DNA from: Allokutzneria oryzae
GTDB taxonomy: Bacteria > Actinomycetota > Actinomycetes > Mycobacteriales > Pseudonocardiaceae
Assembly (NCBI RefSeq): GCF_042429765.1
Contig: NZ_JBHLZU010000015.1
Coordinates: 1 to 64,000, forward strand
Direction: 5' to 3'
Length of the DNA stretch: 64,000 nucleotides
In this document: piece by piece, positions 1-8,477 of the stretch
Layout: every line of letters begins with the position of its first letter
Numbering within the stretch: position 1 is the first letter of the stretch
Notes under the pieces: generated by a model
Seen by the model: the letters and a program-made list of their open reading frames with translations, nothing else
The model's database searches: none
What the model was told of the DNA's origin: nothing
Position numbers and translations under genes: made by a program

Positions 1-114
1 GACCTGGGTGGCGTTCCACTGCGAGCACGGGGTCGCGGCCTCCCAGTCGGTGACAGCGGCGACCGCTGTGCGCAGCGCGTCGTGGGACTCGGTGAGGATC
101 GGCCAGGTGGTCTT
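1..114 (-). pseudogene. TIGR03086/DinB-like metal-binding protein, 5' end, start codon apparently lost
   Basis: Read on the minus strand this stretch encodes TTWPILTESHDALRTAVAAV and continues TDWEAATPCSQWNATQV off the window edge. That is the N-terminus of the mycothiol-dependent/DinB-like TIGR03086 family, whose hallmark is a TDW..PTPCSEW segment. A good ribosome site (AAGGAG, plus-strand 122-127) lies seven bases before the codon where the family would start, but that codon is AAG (112-114) instead of ATG, and no other start is in frame nearby. So either the start codon has mutated and the gene is dead, or there is a base error. The rest of the gene lies outside the window. Family match is by eye and moderately sure. 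Confidence 0.5.
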
Positions 115-147
115 GGCGGAGCTCCTTCGGGAAAGTCGGATCAGGTG

Positions 148-603
148 ATGAATGTGAAGTTTGAAGTAGGCCTCAGGGTTGTGGCTCGGGATCTTGTTGG
201 TTCCATTGCCCGTGAAGCGGATCGACAAGGATGCTCGGTGTACGTCATCCCGGCAGGGGAGCATTCCGGGCGAGAGGGGTTCTTTCGCGCCATTGATCGA
301 GTTATTCGACTGAGCCCTCCGTTGCTCAGCGCGCGGAGTTGGGATGCCTTTTCTGATTCTCTGTGGGAGGGGATCGACTCTCTTGGGAGTGATCGGATTG
401 TCATCATCTGGCCGGATTCCTCGGCGTTGAGCGATGGGTTCCCTGAAGAATTCGAATTGGCGCTAGCTGTCTTGGATGACGTTGCTCGGATGCTGGCCGA
501 TCCAGGTGTCACAAGCGGAAATCCGAAGAGGGTCAGTATTTTTGTGGGGCGAAGTGGCGAGGATGAACGGCCCCGGGATTTTGGAGGCTCGATTGGTTGT
601 TGA
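148..603 (+). CDS. Barstar-family (barnase inhibitor) protein
   Basis: A 151-aa protein with the barstar layout: a GxxxFFxAI segment followed by SWDAFSDSLW (residues about 65-75), matching the family's WDAL.D.L helix that plugs the active site of barnase-type ribonucleases, then a strand VIIWPD and a final helix. Barstars act in the cytoplasm as antitoxin or immunity proteins. No ribonuclease toxin is visible next to it, so it would be an orphan immunity gene. The start at ATG 148 is preferred because upstream sequence belongs to an opposite-strand gene; the ribosome site is weak. Codon use is noticeably more AT-rich than in the neighbours, suggesting horizontal acquisition. Family assignment fairly sure, partner unknown. 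Confidence 0.72.
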   Translation: MNVKFEVGLRVVARDLVGSIAREADRQGCSVYVIPAGEHSGREGFFRAIDRVIRLSPPLLSARSWDAFSDSLWEGIDSLGSDRIVIIWPDSSALSDGFPEEFELALAVLDDVARMLADPGVTSGNPKRVSIFVGRSGEDERPRDFGGSIGC

Positions 604-622
604 TGCGTGCGGCGCAGGTGTC

Positions 623-644
623 AGCGGCCAGCTTGGCGGCCGCT
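623..644. terminator. Hairpin between convergent genes
   Basis: AGCGGCC (623-629) and GGCCGCT (638-644) form a 7-bp stem between the barstar gene (+) and the BaeRF gene (-). There is no T-run, so it is only a possible terminator. Confidence 0.35.
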
Positions 645-665
645 ACTCGCTTTGGCGCCTCCCGC

Positions 666-1757
666 TCAGTAACGGAACAGTGCCGCGAGCGGGCCCTGGC
701 CCGGCATGTCGGTAGTGGAGACGACGTAGACCGTTCCACCGGTGCGGATCGTGTGTACGGCGGCTGATTCGAGCGGTTCCAGTTCGCGCTCAGGCTGCTC
801 CGTGGGGAGGAACAGGACCTCGACACGGCCCGACTCGGCGGCCGCGGTGACGTCGTTGATGTCATCGGACGCGAGGCCAGTTCCAGCGGTCTTCTCGTAG
901 CGGGCCGCGGCGTCGTTCCTGTCGCGGGCGGCGACCGGCTCCACCAGTTCCCACGCGCGGGTATGCAGTTGTGCGGGCGGCACGCGGTCTGGACTGCCGG
1001 CGACGCCAGTATCGAGTACGTGCTGGTAGTCCGTGATATCGCGGTAGGCCGCTCGGATGTAGTCGACCCCGGCCAGCACGAGTGGGCAACGCTGCTTCGT
1101 CAAACGCGCGTCGACTGCATTACTCACGGCGTACAGGTAGCGGCCGAGTCGTTCTTTCTGCACTTCATCGCCGAGTCCTTTCCCGTGTATTACGGCGCGC
1201 ACCTTCACCACCCCGATCTCGCCCAGGCGGTGGCCGCCCTGCCTCAGGGGCTCGTCGTAGCGCAGTGCGTCCTTGACGCCGTGCGGCATGTCCGGCACAG
1301 GCACCGTGTGCATGCCGGACCGGCTGCCGCGGTACAGCCTCGCTTCGTTCTCGCTGAGCGCGAGTACGAAGAACCTGTCGTCCCCGGTGAACAGTTGAAG
1401 CAACGGGTATACGCGGAAGCGGTCGGACACCATGACCGCTTCGTCGAAAGTCACCGGCAGCCGGAAGGACCGCCACCACCCTCGTCGCAGGAATACCGCG
1501 AGACCATCGGCTCGCTCTCGCCAGAACTCGGCGTTGTCGACGAGAGTGCGGGCCGGGTGGAGGATGCCGAGCGCCGCTACTCGTCGGAGTCCGCCGCGCA
1601 CCAGATCTGCCTCGGCACGGCGGATCAAGTTGGTCAAGTCGATGGGATCCTGCTGTGTCTCAGGGCCTGCGCGGTGCGTGGGGAGATACAGCGACACCGA
1701 ATGCGACTGCGGCTGCCGGATCAGCGTGTCAAGGTCATGCCGGGAGAACGGGTCCAC
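666..1757 (-). CDS. BaeRF-family protein (bacterial archaeo-eukaryotic release factor-like)
   Basis: A 363-aa cytoplasmic protein. The N-terminus contains VSLYLPTHRAGPETQQDPI, the typical opening of BaeRF family 3/7 proteins, which are related to domains 2-3 of eRF1/aRF1 and Pelota. The central region (FVLALSENEARLYRG, about residues 130-145) and the C-terminal segment (VEVLFLPTE, then VHTIRTGGTVYVV) fit the eRF1 domain-3-like fold. The family is predicted, not proven, to act at ribosomes or in stress responses. The start is a GTG at 1757 with a strong AAAGGAG site six bases upstream. It stands alone, convergent with the barstar gene. Confident about family, not about role. Confidence 0.75.
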   Translation of the reverse strand: MDPFSRHDLDTLIRQPQSHSVSLYLPTHRAGPETQQDPIDLTNLIRRAEADLVRGGLRRVAALGILHPARTLVDNAEFWRERADGLAVFLRRGWWRSFRLPVTFDEAVMVSDRFRVYPLLQLFTGDDRFFVLALSENEARLYRGSRSGMHTVPVPDMPHGVKDALRYDEPLRQGGHRLGEIGVVKVRAVIHGKGLGDEVQKERLGRYLYAVSNAVDARLTKQRCPLVLAGVDYIRAAYRDITDYQHVLDTGVAGSPDRVPPAQLHTRAWELVEPVAARDRNDAAARYEKTAGTGLASDDINDVTAAAESGRVEVLFLPTEQPERELEPLESAAVHTIRTGGTVYVVSTTDMPGQGPLAALFRY

Positions 1758-2187
1758 GGCGACTCCTTTCGCTCGCTGGTGCTGCTTCCTCGCACGGTCC
1801 GTCTCGGCCGCCCAAGTGGCCAGAGGCGAAAGTCACCTCAGCTCGGTGAAAGGACTGCAAGTCAAGCCTCCTGTCCAGCCGGGGCCGCCGGGCGATCTGC
1901 TTGACCGCAGTTCACCCGAACTTTGTCTACTGTGGACTTTTCCTTGTGGAGGTTTGGTGGACGGCAGACTGGAGCAGTCGGCCGAGCTGGCCGGTGACGA
2001 ACTGGTCGAAGCCTTCCGGCGGGCCTGCTCCTCTCGTTGATCTTTCGAGTTCGCGAAGTAGTGCCCCGGCGCGACGGCGTTCGGCCCCTGACGAAAGTCA
2101 GGGGGGCACCCTGGCGTTCGGGACGTTCGCCCGCCGTGCGCGGTTCATAGCGTTGCTCCTCGAAACCGAGAAGATCAGGAGCAGCCA
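1758..2187. other. Intergenic stretch with a short ORF and a tetraloop hairpin
   Basis: This 430-bp gap separates divergent genes. It holds a 27-codon ORF (1958-2041, VDGRLEQSAELAGDELVEAF...) behind a strong GGAGG site, which may be a small gene or the remnant of a larger one, and a hairpin at 2085-2104 (listed separately). I recognise nothing else. Confidence 0.4.
2085..2104. promoter_or_regulatory. CCCCTGAC-GAAA-GTCAGGGG hairpin or operator
   Basis: Perfect 8-bp inverted repeat around GAAA, 84 bp before the serine hydrolase/histidine kinase/response regulator operon. It could be a binding site for the co-encoded NarL-type regulator or a transcriptional hairpin. No T-run follows, which argues against a terminator. 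Confidence 0.4.
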
Positions 2188-3624
2188 GTGAAGCGGATGG
2201 GAACAGTGATCGCCGCGGTCGTCGTGGCGGCGTCAGGCATGCCGCAGGTGGCGCATGCGGAGGTGGGCTTCGATCCCGCCGCTGTCGACCGGTACGTGGA
2301 GGAGTACGCCGAGAACGCTGCCTATCCCGGCGTCGCGGTGGCGATCACCAAGGGAGATCGGGTGGTTCACCTCGCGGGGTACGGCACTGTCTCGACGGGC
2401 GCGGGGACGACCTCGCGCACGAGGATGCCGATCGGGTCGGTCAGCAAGTCGTTCACCGCTCTGGCCGTGCTGCAACTGGCTGACCGGGGTGCGCTCGACC
2501 TGGACGCGCCGGTGCGGCGCTACGTCCAGGACTTCGAGGTGGCTGATCCGCGCAGTGAGTCGATCACAGTCCGGCACTTGCTGAGCAACACCTCTGGTAT
2601 CACGGATCGCACGCTGCCGGAGAAGTCCCTCGACCAGCCCGCGTCTCCTGCGGAGGCCGTGACACGGGCGCACCGCGCGACGCTGGCCACTGCCCCTGGC
2701 ACCGCCTACCGCTACACGAACACCAACTTCCACTTGGCCGCTCGCGTGGTCGAGCGGGTGAGCGGTGAGCCGTACGCCGAGTACCTGCGCAGGCACGTCT
2801 TCGAACCGGCGGGCATGCGAGACACCACCGCGATCACCACGGTGCCAAGGGATCTGCCGGGTGATGTGGCGAAGGGGCACATCCACGCGTACGGCTTGTC
2901 CGTTCCGGCCACCGAGCCCGACCGGTTCGTCGCGGGTGCCGACGACGTCATCACCACGGCCGAGGACATGGCGAAGTGGTTGATCGTGCACAACAACGGC
3001 GGCCGGACCGCTGATGGCGTGCAGCTGGTGTCCGCTCGGGCCGTCAGCGCCATGCACGCGCCTTACAGTCCACAGTGGACATATGGGTTGGGTTGGCAGG
3101 AGAGCAACGGTCGCGTGCGGCACAACGGTGTCTGGTTCACGTTCACGGCCGGGCAACTGCTGCTGCCATCCGGGTACGGCGTCGCCGTGCTGACCAACAG
3201 CGGCCTTGCCCTCGGCAACGAAGGCACCACAGCCATCGAGGACGGCATCGCCGCTGTGCTCGAAGGTGGCCAGCCCGACAGCAGCTCGACCCGTTCGCTC
3301 GTCGAATCGGTTTTGGCCGCGTTGACCCTGCTGAGTCTGGTCCTGGGCGTTCGCAACCTCCGGCGCACCGTTCGCTGGTCAGCGCGTCCCTTGCCGACCT
3401 GGCAACGCGTTCTGCGCCTGGCTCCGCGTGCTGTGCCGTTGGTGGTCCTGTTGTCCTTGCCGGCGCTCCTCGGTGATCTGCTGGCACACGGACGGGACAT
3501 CACCGGCTATCAGCTCGCCCACTACTCGCTCGCCTTGGTGGTCTGGGTGCTGGTGGCGAGCGTGATGAACTTGGCCGTCCTCGTCACCCGCGTGTGGACG
3601 TTGCGGCGGCTGCGCGCTGCATGA
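2188..3624 (+). CDS. Exported serine hydrolase, beta-lactamase/class C family, with C-terminal membrane anchor
   Basis: A 478-aa protein with a signal peptide (residues 1-24, cleavage after AHA) and a class C beta-lactamase/D,D-peptidase-like domain. The nucleophile motif SVSK is at S84-K87, a YTN motif at Y176-N178 and an HNG segment takes the place of the KTG box near residue 312. After the catalytic domain come about three hydrophobic helices (roughly 370-470), so the enzyme is probably tethered outside the membrane. Substrate unknown: peptidoglycan peptides, esters or beta-lactams are all possible. Its stop overlaps the region leading into a histidine kinase and response regulator, so the three are probably one operon and the enzyme may be linked to the signal they sense. 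Confidence 0.8.
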   Translation: MKRMGTVIAAVVVAASGMPQVAHAEVGFDPAAVDRYVEEYAENAAYPGVAVAITKGDRVVHLAGYGTVSTGAGTTSRTRMPIGSVSKSFTALAVLQLADRGALDLDAPVRRYVQDFEVADPRSESITVRHLLSNTSGITDRTLPEKSLDQPASPAEAVTRAHRATLATAPGTAYRYTNTNFHLAARVVERVSGEPYAEYLRRHVFEPAGMRDTTAITTVPRDLPGDVAKGHIHAYGLSVPATEPDRFVAGADDVITTAEDMAKWLIVHNNGGRTADGVQLVSARAVSAMHAPYSPQWTYGLGWQESNGRVRHNGVWFTFTAGQLLLPSGYGVAVLTNSGLALGNEGTTAIEDGIAAVLEGGQPDSSSTRSLVESVLAALTLLSLVLGVRNLRRTVRWSARPLPTWQRVLRLAPRAVPLVVLLSLPALLGDLLAHGRDITGYQLAHYSLALVVWVLVASVMNLAVLVTRVWTLRRLRAA

Positions 3625-3659
3625 CAATGAACCCACTACCGGAGGACCAGGAGCGACAC

Positions 3660-4598
3660 GTGACGGACTCTGTGCGGAACCTCATCGCGCTGGCCGGCTG
3701 TTCGGTGGCCGTCCAGGTGACCGCGACGGCGGTGGACAGCAGCGTTCCACCGTGGACAGTCGTTGTCGGGTTGGCCGTTGCCGTAGTCGCATTCCTCATC
3801 GGACGGCGCATGTCTCAGACGCGGTCGGCACTGATTGTTCTGGTGGCGACGGCGGTGACAGCCGTTCCGCTGGGGTTGGCCCTGCCGTCGGCCTGGGTGA
3901 TGGCGCCGCTGTTCCTGGCGATCTGTGTTCTGCTTCCGTGGCTGGTCGGTCGTTCCGCTCGGCAGCACGCCGACCTCGCTGTGCTCACGACCGAACGCGT
4001 TCACCTGGTGGAGCGCGCGCGGCTCGCACACGAGATGCACGACACGTTGGGGCACGACCTGAGTCTGGTGGCACTGCGAGCCGGCGCGCTGGAGCTGGCT
4101 CAGGATCTTCCCGAGCGGCATCGGGAGGCAGCTGGCGCGATCCGGTCCGCCGCTTCCCAAGCGACTCGGCGGCTGGCCCATATCGTCACCGTGCTACGGG
4201 AAGCCGAACCGCCTCCCTTGGTGCCTGTGCACGAGGACATTGAGGCTCTTGTCGCACGCGCCGTCGACGCGGGGATGCGGGTCGCGGTCGAGTGGACCGG
4301 GGCGTCGTTGCCGTCCAGCACGAACCAGACCGCGCACCGCATCGTGCAGGAAGCGCTGACCAATGCGGCCAAACACGCTCCAGGAGCTGCGGTGCGCGTC
4401 CGCGTCACCAACACCGGCGCGGAGTCGACGATCACGATCACGAACGGGCGGACGAGGACGCGGTCCGCCCCTGGCACCGGGACCGGGCTGACGGCGCTGC
4501 GGGAACGGGTGCGGCTGGCCGGTGGCACCATGACCGTTCAGGATGACGGCCGGACGTTCGGGTTGGTCGCAACGCTGCCGCACACGGGGGAACTGTGA
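3660..4598 (+). CDS. Sensor histidine kinase, NarL/DesK type (HisKA_3)
   Basis: A 312-aa membrane kinase. The first 100 residues hold about four transmembrane helices with short loops and no obvious extracellular domain. HEMHDTLGH (phospho-accepting H127) is the HisKA_3 dimerisation motif, followed by an HATPase_c domain with the N box EALTNAAKHA and the glycine-rich G box GTGTGLTALRERV. The GTG at 3660 is preferred as start because GGAGGACCAGGAG lies just upstream at 3641-3653; an ATG at 3621 that overlaps the previous stop is an alternative. Its last codons overlap the next gene (GTGA), giving a coupled two-component system. Signal unknown. Confidence 0.85.
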   Translation: MTDSVRNLIALAGCSVAVQVTATAVDSSVPPWTVVVGLAVAVVAFLIGRRMSQTRSALIVLVATAVTAVPLGLALPSAWVMAPLFLAICVLLPWLVGRSARQHADLAVLTTERVHLVERARLAHEMHDTLGHDLSLVALRAGALELAQDLPERHREAAGAIRSAASQATRRLAHIVTVLREAEPPPLVPVHEDIEALVARAVDAGMRVAVEWTGASLPSSTNQTAHRIVQEALTNAAKHAPGAAVRVRVTNTGAESTITITNGRTRTRSAPGTGTGLTALRERVRLAGGTMTVQDDGRTFGLVATLPHTGEL

Positions 4599-5248
4599 TC
4601 CGGGTACTGCTGGCCGATGACGAGGCCATGATCCGCGCGGGCGTCGCCGCGATCCTCGCAACCGATCCGGGGATCACCGTTGTCGCCGAGGCGTCCGACG
4701 GCAGCGAGGCGGTCGAGCTGTGCTTGGCGCACCAACCGGATGTGGCGCTGCTGGACATCCGGATGCCCCGGCTGGACGGGCTGGCGGCCACCGTCGAGAT
4801 CACCAAGGCCGTGCCGAAGACCGCTGTGGCGATTCTGACCACGTTCGGCGACGACGCGTACGTCAGTGGGGCTCTCGACGGCGGCGCGCGGGGTTTCCTC
4901 CTCAAGTCCGGCGACCCTCGGGAGTTGCTGGCCGGGGTGCACGCGGTGGCCGGAGGCGGCGCCTACCTCGCTCCCGAGGTCGCGGCCAGGGTCCTGGCCA
5001 CGTTCCGCGCCACCGCGCTGACCCGGTCGGCGAACGCGAAGGCGAGGATCGACGTCCTGACCGACCGCGAGCGGGAAGTACTCGCACTCCTCGGCACAGG
5101 GCTGAGCAACTCGCAGATCGCGACCCGCCTGAACCTGGTTGAGGGCACGGTGAAGGGCCACGTCAGCACCATTTTCACGCGCTTGGCCCTGACCAACCGC
5201 GTGCAGGCCGCTGTGCTCGCCCATGATGCTGGCCTTGTGCCGCAATGA
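4595..5248 (+). CDS. Two-component response regulator, NarL/FixJ family
   Basis: A 217-aa regulator with an N-terminal receiver (acidic pocket DD at residues 8-9, phospho-acceptor D54 in LLDIRMP, conserved K about 107) and a C-terminal LuxR-type helix-turn-helix (LTDREREVLALLGTGLSNSQIA). GTG start overlaps the kinase stop by four bases, so the two are translationally coupled. The likely target is its own operon; the GAAA-centred palindrome at 2085-2104 is a candidate site. Confidence 0.88.
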   Translation: MIRVLLADDEAMIRAGVAAILATDPGITVVAEASDGSEAVELCLAHQPDVALLDIRMPRLDGLAATVEITKAVPKTAVAILTTFGDDAYVSGALDGGARGFLLKSGDPRELLAGVHAVAGGGAYLAPEVAARVLATFRATALTRSANAKARIDVLTDREREVLALLGTGLSNSQIATRLNLVEGTVKGHVSTIFTRLALTNRVQAAVLAHDAGLVPQ

Positions 5249-5516
5249 CTTTGGTCAAGCGCTGGATGTGGGCTCTCAAGGGGGAGTTGAACTCCGGGGG
5301 AAAGGGATCAGTCGCCTCCTGGTGGCACGGCGGACCCCACTGGCAACGCTCTCATTCGATTCTTCGAGCCCCATCCTTCGAATCGGGGGTGTTCGTGGCC
5401 GAATCGCTGGGCGACGATGCGGCGCTACGCAGACCCTCGTCATTCGTCTGCTCGGGGAAAGGGGGCAACCCCGCGTCTCCCCGTCCTTGTCGGCGAGCTT
5501 TTCCAAGGAGCCCTAC
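5249..5516. other. Leader/intergenic region upstream of the GH26-like gene
   Basis: 268 bp. It contains the odd palindrome GGAGTTGAACTCC (5283-5295) and several G-runs, ending in a good AAGGAG site for the next gene. I looked for a riboswitch core and could not recognise one. Confidence 0.3.
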
Positions 5517-6389
5517 GTGCCAAGGAGAATCACAACACTGCTCACCGCGGCTGCTCTGGCCGCGGTGATCCCTCTCGCGGTGCTGGCGGAAGCGCCCGCC
5601 AAGGCGGCGTCCGAGGTCTGGGTGGGGGCGAGCACCGGTCCGGCGGCGGACGGGTGGTCGGCGGCTCAGGACGACATCGGCGGCGGCAAGCTGAGCTACC
5701 GCCGTTCCTTCGACCCGACCCTGCGGGAGCCGTCGTCGGCGAACTGGCACAAGGCGGGGTCGCTGCACTGGTACTCGGCCAAGCCGCCCAACAACGACAT
5801 CCAGGGCTACATCGACGGCAAGTACGACAAGGAGCTCACCGCGCTCGCCCGCGAGCTGCCGTCGGGGACGATCTTCACCGTCTACCACGAGCCCGAGGAC
5901 AACATGTCCGGGGCGAAGTTCGCCCAGCTGATGCGCAAGACCATCGCGGTGGTCAAGTCCGCCAACTCCGGCGTGCAGGTGTGGTACGCGGCGATGGCCT
6001 ACCAGTGGGAGACCAACTCCAAGGGCAACGTCGGCAGCCCTGCCGGGTGGATCGACGCCGCCCGCGCCGCAGACGGTGTCGCGCTGGACATCTACGCCGG
6101 GCCGCGCGAGGCCATCGCCATCCGTGACGACGCCGGGTTCAAGCGGTGGTGGGATCTGATCAAGGTTCCCAGCGGCAAGCCGTGGGGCATCGCGGAACGG
6201 GGCATCGCCGCCGAGCACGGTGAGCAGAAGCGCATCGCCATCCTCGCCGACGACTGGGCCTTCGCCAAGGAGAAGGGCGCGCACCACTTCCTGTACTGGC
6301 AGCAGAACAACGACGGCAAGTGGAAGCTCGACACAGAGAAGGAGAAGGCGGCGTTCCGCGAGATCGCCGCGCAGGGCCGCCAGCCGTAG
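5517..6389 (+). CDS. Secreted glycoside hydrolase-like protein (GH26/clan GH-A type)
   Basis: A 290-aa exported protein. The GTG at 5517 sits six bases after AAGGAG and gives a clean signal peptide (residues 1-28, hydrophobic core LLTAAALAAVIPLAV). The mature part resembles small actinobacterial GH26-like TIM-barrel proteins: TIFTVYHEPEDN carries the likely acid/base glutamate after strand 4 and PWGIAERG the likely nucleophile glutamate after strand 7. GH26 members cut beta-mannans or mixed-linkage glucans; the substrate here is not known. It is monocistronic, followed by an imperfect hairpin. Confidence 0.65.
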   Translation: MPRRITTLLTAAALAAVIPLAVLAEAPAKAASEVWVGASTGPAADGWSAAQDDIGGGKLSYRRSFDPTLREPSSANWHKAGSLHWYSAKPPNNDIQGYIDGKYDKELTALARELPSGTIFTVYHEPEDNMSGAKFAQLMRKTIAVVKSANSGVQVWYAAMAYQWETNSKGNVGSPAGWIDAARAADGVALDIYAGPREAIAIRDDAGFKRWWDLIKVPSGKPWGIAERGIAAEHGEQKRIAILADDWAFAKEKGAHHFLYWQQNNDGKWKLDTEKEKAAFREIAAQGRQP

Positions 6390-6460
6390 AAGGTGCGTGA
6401 CGGCGGGGCCTCGGCAGTGGCCGTGTAACCGCTGACAGCGCGTTCACATTGTTGGGTTCG

Positions 6461-6497
6461 AAGGTGCGTGGGCAGCGATGAGCTGACCACGCGCCTT
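6461..6497 (+). terminator. Probable terminator of the GH26-like gene
   Basis: AAGGTGCGTGG (6461-6471) pairs with CCACGCGCCTT (6487-6497), an 11-bp stem with one wobble, about 70 bp after the stop. No T-run, as is usual in actinomycetes. Confidence 0.45.
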
Positions 6498-6649
6498 CGC
6501 CGGGTTAGTGGGCACCGTGCAGCTCGTGCTCGCGCTCAACCGGTTCAGTGGCGGCGACCTCGAAGCGCACGCGAAGCACGGCCTGATCGGGGCGAGTCTG
6601 ACACCGCTGGAGGACCAAACCTGTCCGCAACGGATGTCAGGGTGTCCCC

Positions 6650-6832
6650 GTGGAGGCAGACGAACTCGACTGGAACCGGACGCCGCAGGGGAGTGCGCCA
6701 TCCCCCGAGGGGGCCGTGGCTGATCTCATGCTGCGCATCCACCGCGAGCCGATCCACCATCTTTCCGAGGTCTGCCTGCTGCGCGATCTCTACCTGCACA
6801 CGAAGTCCACCGCGAACGGAGCAACTCGATGA
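6650..6832 (+). pseudogene. C-terminal remnant of a DinB-family protein
   Basis: The reading frame ends in REPIHHLSEVCLLRDLYLHT, the characteristic last helix of DinB-superfamily proteins, with the metal-ligand histidine pair in IHH followed by AE(V/I).LLRDLY. Only about 50 family-like residues are present against about 160 in a full protein, and the upstream 250 bp do not supply the rest in frame. So this is a truncated gene remnant. Its stop overlaps the start of the VOC gene (ATGA), so the two were probably co-transcribed before the decay. Confidence 0.55.
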
Positions 6833-7290
6833 GCCGTCACATCCAGGTCACCTTCGACGCGCACGATCCGAAGGCGCTGTCCTCCTTCTGGCGTGACGCG
6901 CTGGGCTACGTCCACCCCGGCCCGCCCGGAGTCGACCTGCCCGAGGGCGCCGACCCGCTGGCCGCGTGGGATGACTTCCTCGCGCGGATCGGGGTACCGG
7001 AGGAGCAGCGCAACACGAACTCGGCAGTCGAGGACCCGGACGGGCGCGGCCCACGGCTGTTCTTCCAGCAGGTTCCAGAGGACAAGGTCGCCAAGAACCG
7101 CATGCACCTGGACATCCGCGCGGCTCCCGGACTGCAGGGGGAGGAGCGGATGGCGGCACTGGAGGCCGAGTGCGACCGGCTCGTCGCGCTGGGGGCGAAG
7201 CGGGTGCGGCGGCACGAGCCCGCTCCTCCGATGAGTGCGGGGTTCATCGTGATGACCGACCCCGAGGGCAATGAGTTCTGCCTGGACTGA
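6829..7290 (+). CDS. VOC-family (glyoxalase-like) protein
   Basis: A 153-aa cytoplasmic protein of the vicinal-oxygen-chelate superfamily. It opens with IQVTFDAHDPKALSSFWRDALGY, has KNRMHLDI in the middle (metal-ligand type histidine) and ends with FIVMTDPEGNEFCLD, the paired beta-alpha-beta-beta-beta layout of glyoxalase/bleomycin-resistance-like proteins. Members are isomerases, dioxygenases or drug-binding proteins; this actinobacterial branch is uncharacterised. ATG start overlaps the stop of the truncated DinB gene. A strong hairpin follows. Confidence 0.82.
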   Translation: MSRHIQVTFDAHDPKALSSFWRDALGYVHPGPPGVDLPEGADPLAAWDDFLARIGVPEEQRNTNSAVEDPDGRGPRLFFQQVPEDKVAKNRMHLDIRAAPGLQGEERMAALEAECDRLVALGAKRVRRHEPAPPMSAGFIVMTDPEGNEFCLD

Positions 7291-7327
7291 GGCAGCTCCG
7301 CCGGCTGAGAATTTGATCTTTTCGGAG

Positions 7328-7360
7328 TTGAGGGGTGGGCCGACTCGGCCCACCCCTCAA
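7328..7360. terminator. Bidirectional terminator
   Basis: Perfect 14-bp stem TTGAGGGGTGGGCC / GGCCCACCCCTCAA with a 5-nt loop GACTC, between the convergent VOC (+) and DUF4232 (-) genes. Confidence 0.85.
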
Positions 7361-7373
7361 TTGCTACTGGCTG

Positions 7374-7943
7374 TCAGCCGGGAATGCCTTCGACATAAGA
7401 ACCCGGATGGGTCGCGCTGTCCTGTCGGAGCACGGGAAGCTGGGAGCTCCATTCCGCGATCAACGGCTTGTCCAGTCCCTTGGGCGTGACCTCGACCGTG
7501 GTCGGTGTCCACGATGTCGATCCCATGCTGCCGACCGAACCCGGGCTCGGCGTCAGCACGACGATGGTGGCGGTGGTGGCCGTCTCGTCCGGATCGAGGA
7601 AGCTCACCGGCGCTTCCTTCGCGCCCTTGGTGAGGCGGTAGACGGGGCCGTTGGGGTCATCGGGGCCGACGAGGTCGACGCCGGGCACCCCTTCGGTCAC
7701 GCAGGTCCGATCGGAGATGTTCTTGAAGGTCATCGCGATGCTGAACTGCCCCTTGGCCTCCGCGGACTCCTTCGGGGTGTCCAGTGCCACCGCGAGGTCC
7801 CCGGACGCGCAGTGCGGGGTGGCGGGTTCTTCACCGGCGGGGGGAGCGGCCAGTGCGGCGGCTGAGCCGCTGAGGCCGAGCGCGAGCACGCCCGCGGTGA
7901 TCGCGGCACCGGCCGACATGCGCTTGAGGAATGTCTGGGGCAC
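7374..7943 (-). CDS. Secreted DUF4232-domain protein
   Basis: A 189-aa exported protein: signal peptide about residues 1-32 (AGAAITAGVLALGLSG, cut near ALA-AP), then a DUF4232 immunoglobulin-like beta domain (SGDLAVALDTP..., FKNISDRTCVTEGVPGVDLVG, VEVTPKG). The domain is common in actinobacterial secreted proteins and lipoproteins of unknown function. Two cysteines (CASGDL and RTCVTEG) could form a disulfide. GTG start at 7943 with AAAGGA upstream. Stands alone, ends at a strong terminator. Confidence 0.8.
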   Translation of the reverse strand: MPQTFLKRMSAGAAITAGVLALGLSGSAAALAAPPAGEEPATPHCASGDLAVALDTPKESAEAKGQFSIAMTFKNISDRTCVTEGVPGVDLVGPDDPNGPVYRLTKGAKEAPVSFLDPDETATTATIVVLTPSPGSVGSMGSTSWTPTTVEVTPKGLDKPLIAEWSSQLPVLRQDSATHPGSYVEGIPG

Positions 7944-8477
7944 AGGAATTCCTTTCTCTCCCTGGTGAAGAGCATTGCTGGCGCTGGGGTGTGATCTGAC
8001 TGTTCGAACTCAATCGCAACGTTGCGCCTGGCAGTGACCAAAGAGGTTATTCGCTTGTTCGAGCCAACACCCTGAAGACGGCCACCCGGGTTGCCGGGTT
8101 CATGCGAAGTGATATGGGTCACGGTGGTCATTTTCGTGTTTTGTCCGCGAGAAACTGGGAAACGCGCGTCCATTCCGGGCCACGGGTCTCACGGATGTCG
8201 AGCTCGGCCTCAGCGGCGGTCTCCTGCGTGGAGGAGGCGGTCAGGTGGTCCTCGCTGGAGTAGTTGGCTCAGGACCGGGCGAAGTGCACCTCGGGGCGGC
8301 AGCACCGCATTTCGGCAGTGTTGGAGTTGTGTGCGTCGTTCTGGTTTCCCGTTGTCCAGCAAAGGTTTTCTGGTCGAGATAAGCGATTCTGCCTGCGGTG
8401 CAACGGTTCTAGCTGGCCTCCAAGTGGCTCCGCCAGTGCCCCGGACGACCCGAATGCCGTCCGGGGCGCGAGAGCGG
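7944..8477. other. 534-bp intergenic region
   Basis: It lies between two minus-strand genes and contains the promoter region of the DUF4232 gene. An open minus-strand frame at 8128-8268 (ANYSSEDHLTASSTQE...) has no start codon and could be a gene scrap. No repeat or RNA recognised. Confidence 0.3.

Noticed and set aside
5249..5516. Possible riboswitch before the secreted GH26-like gene
   Set aside because: I compared it with the ydaO (c-di-AMP) and other common actinomycete leader cores and could not align the conserved bases; a covariance-model search would decide.
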